DNA of 64,000 nt, taken from contig NZ_JAGIZB010000002.1 of the NCBI RefSeq assembly GCF_017813395.1, forward strand, positions 248,001 to 312,000, given 5' to 3'. This stretch comes from Pararoseomonas baculiformis (GTDB lineage Bacteria; Pseudomonadota; Alphaproteobacteria; Acetobacterales; Acetobacteraceae). Under the pieces are notes generated by a model. The model made no database searches. It was not told where the DNA came from and saw only the letters and a program-made list of their open reading frames with translations. This document shows, piece by piece, positions 20,681-29,572 of the stretch; within the stretch, counting starts at the first letter, position 1; the number at the start of each line of letters is the position of its first letter. Position numbers and translations under genes: made by a program.

Positions 20681-20726
20681 CGACAGACCGGCCACGAAAG
20701 GCCGGCGCAACACGGGAGGAAAAACG

Positions 20727-21698
20727 ATGCAGAGAAGAGCGCTTTTTGGCCTGGCATCCGCCGCGATGATTCCGGCCGGGCTTGGCCTGCCGGCGGCACG
20801 CGCGCAGGAGGCCTTTCCCTCCCGGCCCGTGACGATGGTGGTGCCCTTCCCGCCGGGCGGCGCCACCGACGTGGCGGCCCGTACCCTGGCCGAGCGGATG
20901 GCCCCTCTTCTGGGGCAGCCCGTGATCATCGACAACAAACCCGGCGCGCAGACCGCGATCGGCGCCGATGCCGTGGCGCGCGCGGCGCCGGATGGCCACA
21001 CCATCCTGATGGCCTCCGGCACCACGATGACGCTGAACCCGCTGCTGCCGGAGAAGCTGGCCTACAAGGCCGAGGACCTGACGCCGATCGTCCTGGTGAC
21101 GACGCTGCCCTTCGCGGTGGTGGTGAAGAAGGGGCTGGCGACGGATGTGCAGAGCTTCGTCGCCCTTGCCAAGTCCCGCAACGGGCAGCTGAACTACGGA
21201 TCCAACGGCCCGACCAGCTTCAACAACATCGCGGCGATCGCCGTGATGGAGGGGCTGGGAATCCGGATGCAGGAGGTGGGATACCGTGGCGATGCGCAGC
21301 AGCTGACCGACCTGATGTCGGGCACGCTGGACGTGATCGTGGTGGGCGGCAGCTCGGCATTGGCCGCCATGCGCTCGGGCCGCGGCACGATCATCGGCTG
21401 GACCGGGGAGAAAGAGCGGCTGGCAGTGACGCCGGACGTGCCGAACTTCTCTGAACTGGGCCCCAACATGGTGTGCCAGACGCATTTCGGCCTGCTGGCG
21501 CCCGCGCGCACGCCGGCCTCCGCCATCCAGCGCCTGAACCAGGCAGCAATCAAGGCCATGGAGGCACCGGAGCTGCGGCAACGGCTGTTGAGCGAGGGGC
21601 AGTATGTCGCGGGGGGAACCCCGGACGACTATGCGGCCTATCTCAAGCGTGACGCGGATCGCTGGCGCGAGCTGGTCGGCCGGCTGGCGCGGGCCTGA
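20727..21698 (+). CDS. Bug/TctC family periplasmic binding protein
   Basis: A 323-residue Bug receptor, the second in this operon. A signal peptide covers residues ~1-26 (ends AARAQ), followed by SRPVTMVVPFPPGGATDVA. Two receptors differing in sequence within one operon suggest two related carboxylate ligands, or one for import and one for sensing. It has its own Shine-Dalgarno (GGAGGAAA) after a 46-bp gap. No membrane partner genes are present nearby. Confidence 0.9.
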   Translation: MQRRALFGLASAAMIPAGLGLPAARAQEAFPSRPVTMVVPFPPGGATDVAARTLAERMAPLLGQPVIIDNKPGAQTAIGADAVARAAPDGHTILMASGTTMTLNPLLPEKLAYKAEDLTPIVLVTTLPFAVVVKKGLATDVQSFVALAKSRNGQLNYGSNGPTSFNNIAAIAVMEGLGIRMQEVGYRGDAQQLTDLMSGTLDVIVVGGSSALAAMRSGRGTIIGWTGEKERLAVTPDVPNFSELGPNMVCQTHFGLLAPARTPASAIQRLNQAAIKAMEAPELRQRLLSEGQYVAGGTPDDYAAYLKRDADRWRELVGRLARA

Positions 21699-21706
21699 GC
21701 CGGGCG

Positions 21707-22774
21707 ATGCCGGGCCGGGTCGTCATCGCGGGTGCGCTGGGGCTGGTCGGGCGCGCGGCGCTCGACCGCTACCTGGCCGATGGCTGGGAGGTGGTGGGGC
21801 TCTCCCGCCGCCGCCCGCCTGAGGATCTGGGCGCACGGTTCATCTCCGTCGATCTGACGGATGCGGCCGCCTGCCGCGAGGCCCTGTCCGGGCTGGGGGC
21901 GACGCATCTCGTCTACAGCGCGCTGTACGAGAAGCCCGAGCTGCGCGCGGGCTGGCTCGACACGGAGCAGATGGAGACCAACCGCGCGATGCTGTCGCAT
22001 TGCGTGGAGGCGCTGGACGGAGAGGACGGCGCGCTGCGGCACATCACGCTGCTGCAGGGCACCAAGGCCTATGGCGTCCATCTCGGGCAGATGCCGATCC
22101 CGGGCAAGGAGAATGCGCCCCGGCACATCCACCCCAATTTCTACTGGTTGCAGGAGGACTATCTGCGCGAACGGCAGCGCGGCCGTTCCTGGCACTGGAC
22201 GGTGCTGCGGCCCCAGGCGGTGATCGGCTTCGCCATGGGCAGCGCGATGAACCTGCTGGCGGCCATGGGCGCCTATGCCGCGATCAGCCGCGCCATGGGC
22301 CTGCCGCTGGTCTTTCCCGGACGCGGGGACCGGGTGACCGAGGTGACGGATGCGCGGTTGCTGGCCTCCGCCATCGCCTGGGCCGGCAGCGCGCCGGCGG
22401 CGCAGGACCAGATCTTCAACGTGACGAATGGCGACGTGCTGACCTGGCGGAGCATGTTCCCGGTTCTCGCACGGGCCTTCGGCATGGAGCAGGGGGCGGA
22501 CCATCCGATGTCGCTCCCCGCCATCATGGCGGACAAGGAGGCTGCCTGGCAGCGGATCGTGCAGCAGCACGGGCTCAGGCCCAGCAGCCTGCGGGCGCTG
22601 GTGGGGGATTCCTGGCAGTTCGCCGACTTCGCCTTCAGCCGCGACGACCAGGCGGCGTCGCTGCTCAGCACGATCAAGATCCGCCAGGCCGGATTTGGCG
22701 AATGCATCGACAGCGCCGCCATGCTGGACTGGTGGCTGCGTGAACTGCAGCGGCAGCGCGTGCTGCCGCCCTGA
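21707..22774 (+). CDS. SDR of the PRISE (enone reductase) type
   Basis: A 355-residue extended SDR. The NADP loop is GALGLVGRAALDRYL. The segments LQGTKAYGVH (catalytic Lys) and NFYWLQEDYL (catalytic Tyr) are the altered SDR motifs that define the progesterone 5-beta-reductase/iridoid synthase family. These enzymes reduce the C=C bond of activated enones. Bacterial members are usually annotated only as SDR or epimerase. In this operon it could saturate a ring or chain enone before CoA activation. It starts 8 bp after the Bug gene. Confidence 0.82.
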   Translation: MPGRVVIAGALGLVGRAALDRYLADGWEVVGLSRRRPPEDLGARFISVDLTDAAACREALSGLGATHLVYSALYEKPELRAGWLDTEQMETNRAMLSHCVEALDGEDGALRHITLLQGTKAYGVHLGQMPIPGKENAPRHIHPNFYWLQEDYLRERQRGRSWHWTVLRPQAVIGFAMGSAMNLLAAMGAYAAISRAMGLPLVFPGRGDRVTEVTDARLLASAIAWAGSAPAAQDQIFNVTNGDVLTWRSMFPVLARAFGMEQGADHPMSLPAIMADKEAAWQRIVQQHGLRPSSLRALVGDSWQFADFAFSRDDQAASLLSTIKIRQAGFGECIDSAAMLDWWLRELQRQRVLPP

Positions 22775-22866
22775 ACAGGCGGAACCCGCCAGCCGCGGGC
22801 CCGGCGCGGACTGCCACCGGGCAAGGATCCGACCATGAACACATGGCGGACAGGGAGGACGGAAGA

Positions 22867-24015
22867 ATGACGATCTCGCGCAAGGATTTCCTGAAGCTCG
22901 GCGCGGCCGGCACGCTGGCGCTGGGCCTGCCACGGCTGGCCCGGGCCGCCGACCCCATTAAGGTCGGGGCGCTGTTCCCGCTCAGCGGTGGGGCGGCGGT
23001 GCAGGGCCAGCATGTCTGCGAGGCGATCGAGATCGCCGCGGCCATGGTGAATGATGCGGGCGGTGTGCTCGGCCGCCCGGTGCAGATCCTGCGGCGTGAT
23101 GACGAATCCACCCCGGCCGTTGGCGTCAGCCGTGCCAATGAGCTGATCGGGGAGGGTGTGGCGGTGGTGATCGAGGGCTGGAATAGCCCCGTGACCCTTG
23201 CCATCCAGACGGTGCTCGCCCGCGCGGGTGTGCTGGACATCACCGCCATTTCCAAGGCGGACCAGATCCTGACCGGCGGCGGCAACCCGCTGGCGGTCCG
23301 GCTGAACTCATCCAATGCCCAGGATGGCCGGGTGATCGCCGAGCACCTGAAGGCGACGGGGGCGAAGCGTATCGCCTTCCTGACGCAGAATGACGCCTAT
23401 GGGAACGGTGCCCAGGCCTCGATCGAGAACGAGCTGAAGGCGATCGGGCATGACTACACCAAGGTGGCGGAGGAGAAGTTCCCCTTTGCCCAGGCGGATT
23501 TCCGCGTGGCACTGACGAATGTGCGCGGCAGCAACGCCGATGCGGTGGTGGCCATCAACGCCAATGAGGGCTCCGGCCTGCCCGCCCTGATCCGCCAGGC
23601 CCGGCAGATGCGGCTGCGCGGGGATTTTGTCACCGCCGTCGGCACCGTCGCCCCCAGCGTGATCCAGGTGGCCGGGGAGGCGGCGAACGGGATCATCGGC
23701 GCGGATATCTACTTCCCGAAGGAGGAGCCCTTCGCCTCCAACCCCGTGAACCAGGATTTCGTTCGCCGCGCGGAGGAGAAGATCCGCTACACGCCGGACA
23801 AGTTCATGGCGCTGGGCGCGGGGGCGCTGCAGGTCTGGGCCATGGCCGCCAATGAGCTGAAGACGCTGGAGCGCGAGAAGATCGGCGCGCGCATCCGGGG
23901 AGGCTCCTTCCAGGGCACCGTCCTGGGTGATGCGCGGTTCAGCCCGGAGGGGCAGCTGGCCTCCAGCCACCGGCTCTTCACGGTGAAGGATGGCAAGATC
24001 GAGGTCCGGGCGTGA
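22867..24015 (+). CDS. Liv-type ABC transporter substrate-binding protein
   Basis: A 382-residue periplasmic receptor of the branched-chain amino acid/amide class (PF13458). A Tat-like or Sec signal is seen at residues ~1-29 (SRKDFLKLGAAGTLALGLPR), followed by the typical IKVGALFPLSGGAAVQGQ. I chose the ATG at 22867; an upstream in-frame ATG at 22843 would add eight residues before the signal. GGAGG precedes it. The next four genes complete the importer. Receptors of this class in catabolic operons often bind aromatic or cyclic acids rather than amino acids. Confidence 0.9.
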   Translation: MTISRKDFLKLGAAGTLALGLPRLARAADPIKVGALFPLSGGAAVQGQHVCEAIEIAAAMVNDAGGVLGRPVQILRRDDESTPAVGVSRANELIGEGVAVVIEGWNSPVTLAIQTVLARAGVLDITAISKADQILTGGGNPLAVRLNSSNAQDGRVIAEHLKATGAKRIAFLTQNDAYGNGAQASIENELKAIGHDYTKVAEEKFPFAQADFRVALTNVRGSNADAVVAINANEGSGLPALIRQARQMRLRGDFVTAVGTVAPSVIQVAGEAANGIIGADIYFPKEEPFASNPVNQDFVRRAEEKIRYTPDKFMALGAGALQVWAMAANELKTLEREKIGARIRGGSFQGTVLGDARFSPEGQLASSHRLFTVKDGKIEVRA

Positions 24016-24803
24016 ATGTGCCCGGGCGCGGAGCCCAGCCCCCACCCGTGCTGCGGGTGGAGGGCCTGGGCGTTCGCTACGGTGCCCTCGTCGCGCTGGA
24101 TGATGTGAGCTGGGAGGTCTCGGCGGGCGAGATCCTTGGGATCATCGGGCCGAATGGCGCGGGCAAGAGCTCCTGCTATGACGCCACGACCAACATGGCC
24201 ACGCGTAGCGGCCGGGTATGGCTGGATGGGCAGGAGGTGACGGCGGTGCCGCCCCACCGGCTCGCCGCCCTCGGCCTCAAGCGCGCCTTCCAGCAGAATG
24301 CCTTCTTCACGACGCTGACCGTGCTGGACAACATGGTGGCCGTTCTCGCGCGGGAGGCCGGGACGGGCCTCCTGCCCAGCCTGTTCATGCCCTGGCGCGA
24401 GGCGTCGCGCCGCGCGGCGCTGGAAGACGAGGCCGCGGAGATCCTGGAGCGCTTCGGGGTTCCGCGCGCCATGCATGGGCTGCGCCCCGGCAACATTCCC
24501 TATGGCAGCCAGCGCATGCTCTCCATCGCGCTCGCCTTCGGGCGCGGCGCACGGGTGCTGATGCTGGACGAGCCCGCGGCCGGGCTGGGCGGCGCCGATA
24601 TGGCGCGGCTCGCGGAGCTGCTGCGCGGGCTGCGCGAGGCGGGTGTGGCCCTGGTGGTGATCGAGCATCACATGGACCTCATCATGTCGGTGGCCGATCG
24701 CATCTTCGTGCTGGAGCAGGGCAGGGCACTGGCAACCGGAAGGCCGCAGGAGATCCAGAGCGACCCGCGCGTGCTGGAAGCCTATCTGGGGCATGCGGCA
24801 TGA
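24012..24803 (+). CDS. livG: ABC transporter ATP-binding protein, LivG type
   Basis: A 263-residue ATPase of the Liv importer. Walker A is GPNGAGKSS and Walker B is VLMLDEPAAGLG. The signature motif reads IPYGSQRML, a LivG-style variant of LSGGQ, and the C-terminal extension LESDPRVLEAYLG-like segment is present. It starts at a GTG overlapping the receptor stop (GTGA). It forms a heterodimer with the LivF-type protein encoded next. Confidence 0.92.
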   Translation: MNVPGRGAQPPPVLRVEGLGVRYGALVALDDVSWEVSAGEILGIIGPNGAGKSSCYDATTNMATRSGRVWLDGQEVTAVPPHRLAALGLKRAFQQNAFFTTLTVLDNMVAVLAREAGTGLLPSLFMPWREASRRAALEDEAAEILERFGVPRAMHGLRPGNIPYGSQRMLSIALAFGRGARVLMLDEPAAGLGGADMARLAELLRGLREAGVALVVIEHHMDLIMSVADRIFVLEQGRALATGRPQEIQSDPRVLEAYLGHAA

Positions 24804-25531
24804 CGGCGCCGGTCCTGGAGGCACGGGACCTGCGTGTCGCCTATGGCGGGCATGTCGCGCTTGAGATCCCGCACATCGCCCTGGCACCGGGGGAACTGGT
24901 CGGGGTGGTGGGCGCGAATGGCGCGGGTAAGTCCACCCTGGTGAACGCGCTGCTCGGCTGGTCCCGCGGCGCGCCCTCCGTCAGCGGCAGCGTTCGGCTG
25001 GACGGGGAGGAGATCGGCGCGATGGCCCCGCACCAGCGCGTGGCGCGCGGGCTGACCCTGGTGCCGGAAGGAGGCGCGGTGTTCATGCGCCTGACCGTGG
25101 CCGAGAACCTGGCGGCGGCCCGCCCGCCCCGTTCGGCCGGGCGGCGGGGCCATGACGAGGCGGAGATCTACGCGCTGTTCCCCCGGCTGCGGGAAAGGCT
25201 GGACCACGCCGCCTCGGCGCTGTCGGGCGGGGAGCGGCAGATGCTGGCGATCGCGCGGGCGCTGCGCCTGGGGCCGCGCGCGCTGCTGCTGGACGAACCC
25301 TCCATCGGGCTGGCGCCGCGCCTTGTCGCGGACGTGCTGCGCGCCGTGCGCGGCCTGGTGGACGAGAACCTTTCCGTGCTGCTGGTGGAGCAGAACGTCC
25401 GGGCCGCGATCGAGGTTGTGGACCGTCTGGTCCTGCTGGAGCGGGGGCGGATCATCGCCCAGGGGCCGGTGGCGGAGATGCGGGACGACCCGCGGATCCT
25501 GGAAGCCTATCTGGGGGAGGCCGCCGCATGA
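24800..25531 (+). CDS. livF: ABC transporter ATP-binding protein, LivF type
   Basis: A 243-residue ATPase. Walker A is GANGAGKST, the signature is ALSGGERQMLAIARAL and Walker B is ALLLDEPSIGLAP. The last feature and the length mark LivF. The ATG at 24800 overlaps the livG stop (ATGA), and its own stop overlaps the permease start. It pairs with LivG to drive the two permeases. Confidence 0.92.
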   Translation: MTAPVLEARDLRVAYGGHVALEIPHIALAPGELVGVVGANGAGKSTLVNALLGWSRGAPSVSGSVRLDGEEIGAMAPHQRVARGLTLVPEGGAVFMRLTVAENLAAARPPRSAGRRGHDEAEIYALFPRLRERLDHAASALSGGERQMLAIARALRLGPRALLLDEPSIGLAPRLVADVLRAVRGLVDENLSVLLVEQNVRAAIEVVDRLVLLERGRIIAQGPVAEMRDDPRILEAYLGEAAA

Positions 25532-26400
25532 ACCTGGTGCAACAGCTGATCAACGGCATCGTCCTCGGCCATGCCTATGCCTTGATCGCGGTGGGCTGGA
25601 CCGTGCTGCTCGGCGTCGCGCGGCTGGTGAATTTCGGCCATGGCCAGATCTACATGCTGGCGGCCTTCGTGACATGGTGGGCGGTGGCTGGGCTTGGCCT
25701 GCCCTATCCTGTGGCCATCCTCGTCGCCATGGCGGCGGGCGTGGTGATCGGGCTCATCATGCAGGCGGCGATGCTGCGGCTGACCTTCACCCAGGACCTC
25801 GTCTCCATCATGATCGTGACCCTGGGCTTCGGACACATGATGCGCGGGATCGCCGGCCTGGTCTTCGGCGGGCAGCCGCAGGTGCTGGAGACGCCGCTGA
25901 GCTACATCGATTTCGAGGTGGCGGGCGCCTGGGTCACGGCGCAGGACATGGCGGTGATCATCGTCAGCATCATCGCCTTCGCCCTGCTGCACTTCGTGCT
26001 CGAACGCGGTTCGCTCGGCCGCACCGCGCGGATGGTGGCGGAGGACCCGAAGCTCGCGCAGCTCGCCGGCATCGATGTGCGGAAGGTGTATTTCTCGGTT
26101 TTCGCCTTCGAAGGGGCGGCGGTGGCGCTGGCCTCGGCACTGGTTGCGCCCCGCACGCCCATTCTCACCAGCATCGGCTTCGAGGAGGTGATCGTCACCT
26201 TCGTCGTCGTCGTGCTCGGCGGGATCGGCTCGGTGGCGGGAAGCTACGTGGCCGGCCTGGGGCTCGGTATTTTCACGGCGCTGTTCGGCGGCTTCGTCTC
26301 GCCAGCCTATGCGACGACCGCGGCCTTCGGCGTGCTGATCGTGGTGCTGGTGCTGCGCCCGAGCGGGCTGGCGCTGGGTGCCGGCGGAGGACGGCGATGA
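25528..26400 (+). CDS. livH: ABC transporter permease, LivH type
   Basis: A 290-residue inner-membrane permease with about eight hydrophobic helices. The opening MNLVQQLINGIVLGHAYALI and the conserved LAGIDVRKVYFSVFAFEGA and VLGGIGSVAGSYVAGLGLG segments are typical of LivH. It overlaps livF and livM by 4 bases each. It forms the channel with LivM. Confidence 0.92.
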   Translation: MNLVQQLINGIVLGHAYALIAVGWTVLLGVARLVNFGHGQIYMLAAFVTWWAVAGLGLPYPVAILVAMAAGVVIGLIMQAAMLRLTFTQDLVSIMIVTLGFGHMMRGIAGLVFGGQPQVLETPLSYIDFEVAGAWVTAQDMAVIIVSIIAFALLHFVLERGSLGRTARMVAEDPKLAQLAGIDVRKVYFSVFAFEGAAVALASALVAPRTPILTSIGFEEVIVTFVVVVLGGIGSVAGSYVAGLGLGIFTALFGGFVSPAYATTAAFGVLIVVLVLRPSGLALGAGGGRR

Positions 26401-27380
26401 ACAGGGTTCTCAAGCCGGCGGCGGTGCTGCTGGCCGCCATACTGGTCTTCCTGCTGCCGGGCTGGCTCGGCGGTGTCCATGGCGCCTTCGCCGTGATCGC
26501 CATCATGGCGGTGGCCGCTTATGGGCTGGATATCGTGGTTTCGGATCTGGGGGAGGTGAGCCTCGCCCATACCGTGTTCTTCGCGGCGGGCGCCTATGCG
26601 ACCGGGCTTCTCGCCACGCGGCTGGGCTTCGGTTCCTGGGCCACGCTGTTCGGCGCGATCGCGGTCGGCACGCTCATCGCGCTGGCCCTTGGGCTCGTCA
26701 CGCTGTCGCTGCGGGAATTCGTCTTCTCGCTGGTGACCTATGCGGCCACCGTCGTGGCGGCGGCGATCGCGCATAACTGGAACGTGCTCGGCGGCTCGGA
26801 CGGGGTTTCCGGAATTCCCACGCTGGATCTCTCCCTGGGCCCCGTGCGGCTGGCCGCGACGAATGACGCGGAACTCTGGCCTTATGCCTTCGCGCTCCTT
26901 CTGATCGCTCTCTACGCGATCCGCCAATTCCGGCGTTCGCGCCTGGGGGCGATGGCGATGATGGTGCATCTCAACCCCAGGCTTGCCACCATGTCCGGGA
27001 TCGATGTCCGGCGCGTGCGCCTGGCGGTGTTCGTGCTCTCGGCGCCGTTCAGCGCGGCGGCGGGATGGCTCTATGCCTACCAGCGCGCCTATATCGGGCC
27101 GGACCTGTTCGAGACGTATTTCCTCGTCCTCATGCTCACCGCGGTTGTGCTGGTCGGGCGCCGCCGGCTCTTCGGGCCGCTCATCGGCACCGCGCTGGTG
27201 GTCGGGCAGGAGCGCTTCCTGTCCTTCGGCGGCGACGTGAACGCCATCATCCTGGGAGGAGCGCTGGTGACGGCGCTGGCCCTTCTGCCGGGCGGGCTGG
27301 ACGGGCTGTTCCGCCGCCTGGTGACCCGTCCCACCACCCCTGCACCTGTTCCCGAGGCGAGGCCGCTGGCGCAACCATGA
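26397..27380 (+). CDS. livM: ABC transporter permease, LivM type
   Basis: A 327-residue permease with about nine hydrophobic helices. The segments GLDIVVSDLGEVSLAHTVFFAAGAYA and MSGIDVRRVRLAVFVLSAPFSAAAGWLYAY are characteristic of LivM. The ATG at 26397 overlaps the livH stop (ATGA) and its stop overlaps the acyl-CoA synthetase start. Together the five genes from 22867 encode a complete importer directly coupled to the enzyme that would activate the imported acid. Confidence 0.92.
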   Translation: MNRVLKPAAVLLAAILVFLLPGWLGGVHGAFAVIAIMAVAAYGLDIVVSDLGEVSLAHTVFFAAGAYATGLLATRLGFGSWATLFGAIAVGTLIALALGLVTLSLREFVFSLVTYAATVVAAAIAHNWNVLGGSDGVSGIPTLDLSLGPVRLAATNDAELWPYAFALLLIALYAIRQFRRSRLGAMAMMVHLNPRLATMSGIDVRRVRLAVFVLSAPFSAAAGWLYAYQRAYIGPDLFETYFLVLMLTAVVLVGRRRLFGPLIGTALVVGQERFLSFGGDVNAIILGGALVTALALLPGGLDGLFRRLVTRPTTPAPVPEARPLAQP

Positions 27381-29572
27381 GTCCGGACACATTGCATTCC
27401 CCTTCTTCCGACGCGCTGCCGCAGGGGCGCCGCCCCGTCTATCGCCGGGCCGACCTGCTGAAGCTGCTGGAGCCGCAGAGCATCGCCGTTGTCGGTGCCT
27501 CGGCACGGGCAGGCTCCTTCGGGGAGAGGACGGCGCGCAACCTCGCGCAGTTCTCCGGGCGCCTGCATCTGGTGAACCCGCGCTATGACCGCATCGGGGA
27601 CGCGCCCTGCCATGCCTCGGTCGCGGCCCTGCCGGAAGTTCCGGACCTCGTGGTCGCCGCCACTCCCATGGAGGCCTGCGAGGACGTGGTGCGCGATTGC
27701 GTCGCGGCCGGCGTCGGCGCGCTGGTGCTCTACGCGGCCGGCTTCGCCGAGACGGGGCGGCCGGAGCGCGTGGCGCTGCAGCAGCGGATCGTGGGCATGG
27801 CGCGGCAGGGTGGACTGCGACTCCTCGGCCCGAACTGCATCGGGCTGACCGACTATGTGCGGCGGGCCGAGATCAGCTTCGTGGCCATCCCGCGCCCCCA
27901 GGCCCCGCCCACGCGGCCCGCGCTCTGCATTGTCAGCCAGTCCGGGAATCTCGGCTTCGCCCTCGCGCAGTCCGTGGAGGCGGGCGCGCAGGTTTCGCGC
28001 GTGCTGACCTGCGGCAATTCAGGCGATATCGATGTGGCCGACCTCGTCGCGGCCCTTGGGGAGGATCCGGGCTGCTCCGCCATCGCGCTGCTCTTCGAGG
28101 GCATGGCCGATCCCTCGCGCCTGATTGAGGCGGCGGCCATCGCGCGTCGGAAAGGCAAGCCGGTGGTGGTGCACAAGCTTGGCACAGGTGAGCAGGGCGC
28201 GCAGGCCGCCATGTCCCATACCGGTTCGCTCGCCGGATCCAACGAGGTCTATCGCGCGGCCTTCGAGCGGGCAGGCATGGTCCTGTCGGAAAGCTTCGAG
28301 GGGCTGCTGGAACTCGCCAGCTTCCTTGCCAAGGCGGGCAGGCCGCGCGCCCCCGGCGTGGCCGTGGTTTCCACCTCCGGCGGCGCGGCGATCATGGCCG
28401 CGGACCGGGCGGAGGCGCATGGCGTCTCGCTGCCGCAGCCCGGGCCGGATGCGCAGGCCGTGCTGTCCGCCCGCATTCCCGAATTCGGATCCGCCCGCAA
28501 TCCCTGCGACGTGACGGCGCAGGTGCTGAACGACCCGGGCTCCCTGCAGGACTGCATGGAGGCGTTGCTGGCCGACCCGGCCTATGGGGCGCTGCTTCTG
28601 CCCAATGGCTTCGCCTATGACGTTTCGACACCGCGCTTCCACCTGCTGGACGAGCTGGCCGCGCGCCATGGCAAGGTGGGCTGCGTGGTCTGGACGACGC
28701 AGTGGCTGGAGGGCCCTGGCGCACGGGAGGTGGAGAATACGGAGCGGGTGGCGATGTTCCGCTCGATGGACCGCTGCATGGCGGCGATTGCCGCGTGGCA
28801 TCGGCAGGGTGCCAGGGGCGAGGTGGAGGCGCGGGCTCCGGCGCGGCTCTCCCCACCCGGGGCCAGGGACGCGGCGGCGAGGCTGCTGGACCAGGCTTCC
28901 GGCCCGGTCCTGACGGAGCGCGAGGCGAAGGCGGTGCTGGCGGCCTACGGCATTCCGGTCGTCCAGGAAATCCTGTCGGAGAATGCCGAAGCCGCGGTTT
29001 CCGCCGCCGAGGCGGTGGGATATCCGGTGGTCCTGAAGGTCGAAAGCCCGGCCCTGCCGCATAAGACCGAGGCCGGGGTGATCCGCCTGAACCTGCCTGA
29101 CGCGGCATCGGTGCGCGATGCCTTCGCAGAGGTGATGCGCAATGCGCATCGCGCCGCGCCGGGCGAGCCGATCAACGGCGTGCTGGTCCAGCCCATGGTG
29201 CCGCCAGGGATCGAGATGGTCGTGGGCGCGCGGCGGGATCCGCTCTTCGGCGCCACGGTGCTGGTCGGGCTCGGCGGCATTCTGGTCGAGCTGATGCGGG
29301 ACAGCGTCGTGGCCCTGGCGCCGGTGGGTGCCGGGGAGGCGCGCGGCATGCTCGGGCGCCTGAAGGGCGAGCGCCTGCTCTCCGGCTTCCGCAACCTGCC
29401 GGAGGTGGACCGGGACATGCTCGCCGGGATCATCCAGCGCGTTTCCGAGCTGGCTGCCGACCATGCGGACCGGATCGCCGAGATCGACGTGAATCCGGTC
29501 ATCTGCGCGGGCAGCCGCCAGATCGCGGTGGATGCGCTGATCGCCCTCAGCCCGGCCGCGCCGCATGGGTGA
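27377..29572 (+). CDS. ADP-forming acyl-CoA synthetase
   Basis: A 731-residue fused acyl-CoA synthetase (NDP-forming). The N-terminal CoA-binding domain (~28-150, IAVVGASARAGSFGERTARN) is followed by the succinyl-CoA-ligase-like flavodoxin domain with the catalytic-His segment MSHTGSLAGSNEVY. The C-terminal ATP-grasp domain (~510-730) contains LTEREAKAVLAAYGIPV and ends in EIDVNPV. These enzymes make acyl-CoA from acid, CoA and ATP and include pimeloyl- and feruloyl-CoA synthetases. Coupling to livM suggests that the imported acid is its substrate. Its last 26 bases overlap the convergent quinone oxidoreductase gene. Confidence 0.9.
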   Translation: MSPDTLHSPSSDALPQGRRPVYRRADLLKLLEPQSIAVVGASARAGSFGERTARNLAQFSGRLHLVNPRYDRIGDAPCHASVAALPEVPDLVVAATPMEACEDVVRDCVAAGVGALVLYAAGFAETGRPERVALQQRIVGMARQGGLRLLGPNCIGLTDYVRRAEISFVAIPRPQAPPTRPALCIVSQSGNLGFALAQSVEAGAQVSRVLTCGNSGDIDVADLVAALGEDPGCSAIALLFEGMADPSRLIEAAAIARRKGKPVVVHKLGTGEQGAQAAMSHTGSLAGSNEVYRAAFERAGMVLSESFEGLLELASFLAKAGRPRAPGVAVVSTSGGAAIMAADRAEAHGVSLPQPGPDAQAVLSARIPEFGSARNPCDVTAQVLNDPGSLQDCMEALLADPAYGALLLPNGFAYDVSTPRFHLLDELAARHGKVGCVVWTTQWLEGPGAREVENTERVAMFRSMDRCMAAIAAWHRQGARGEVEARAPARLSPPGARDAAARLLDQASGPVLTEREAKAVLAAYGIPVVQEILSENAEAAVSAAEAVGYPVVLKVESPALPHKTEAGVIRLNLPDAASVRDAFAEVMRNAHRAAPGEPINGVLVQPMVPPGIEMVVGARRDPLFGATVLVGLGGILVELMRDSVVALAPVGAGEARGMLGRLKGERLLSGFRNLPEVDRDMLAGIIQRVSELAADHADRIAEIDVNPVICAGSRQIAVDALIALSPAAPHG

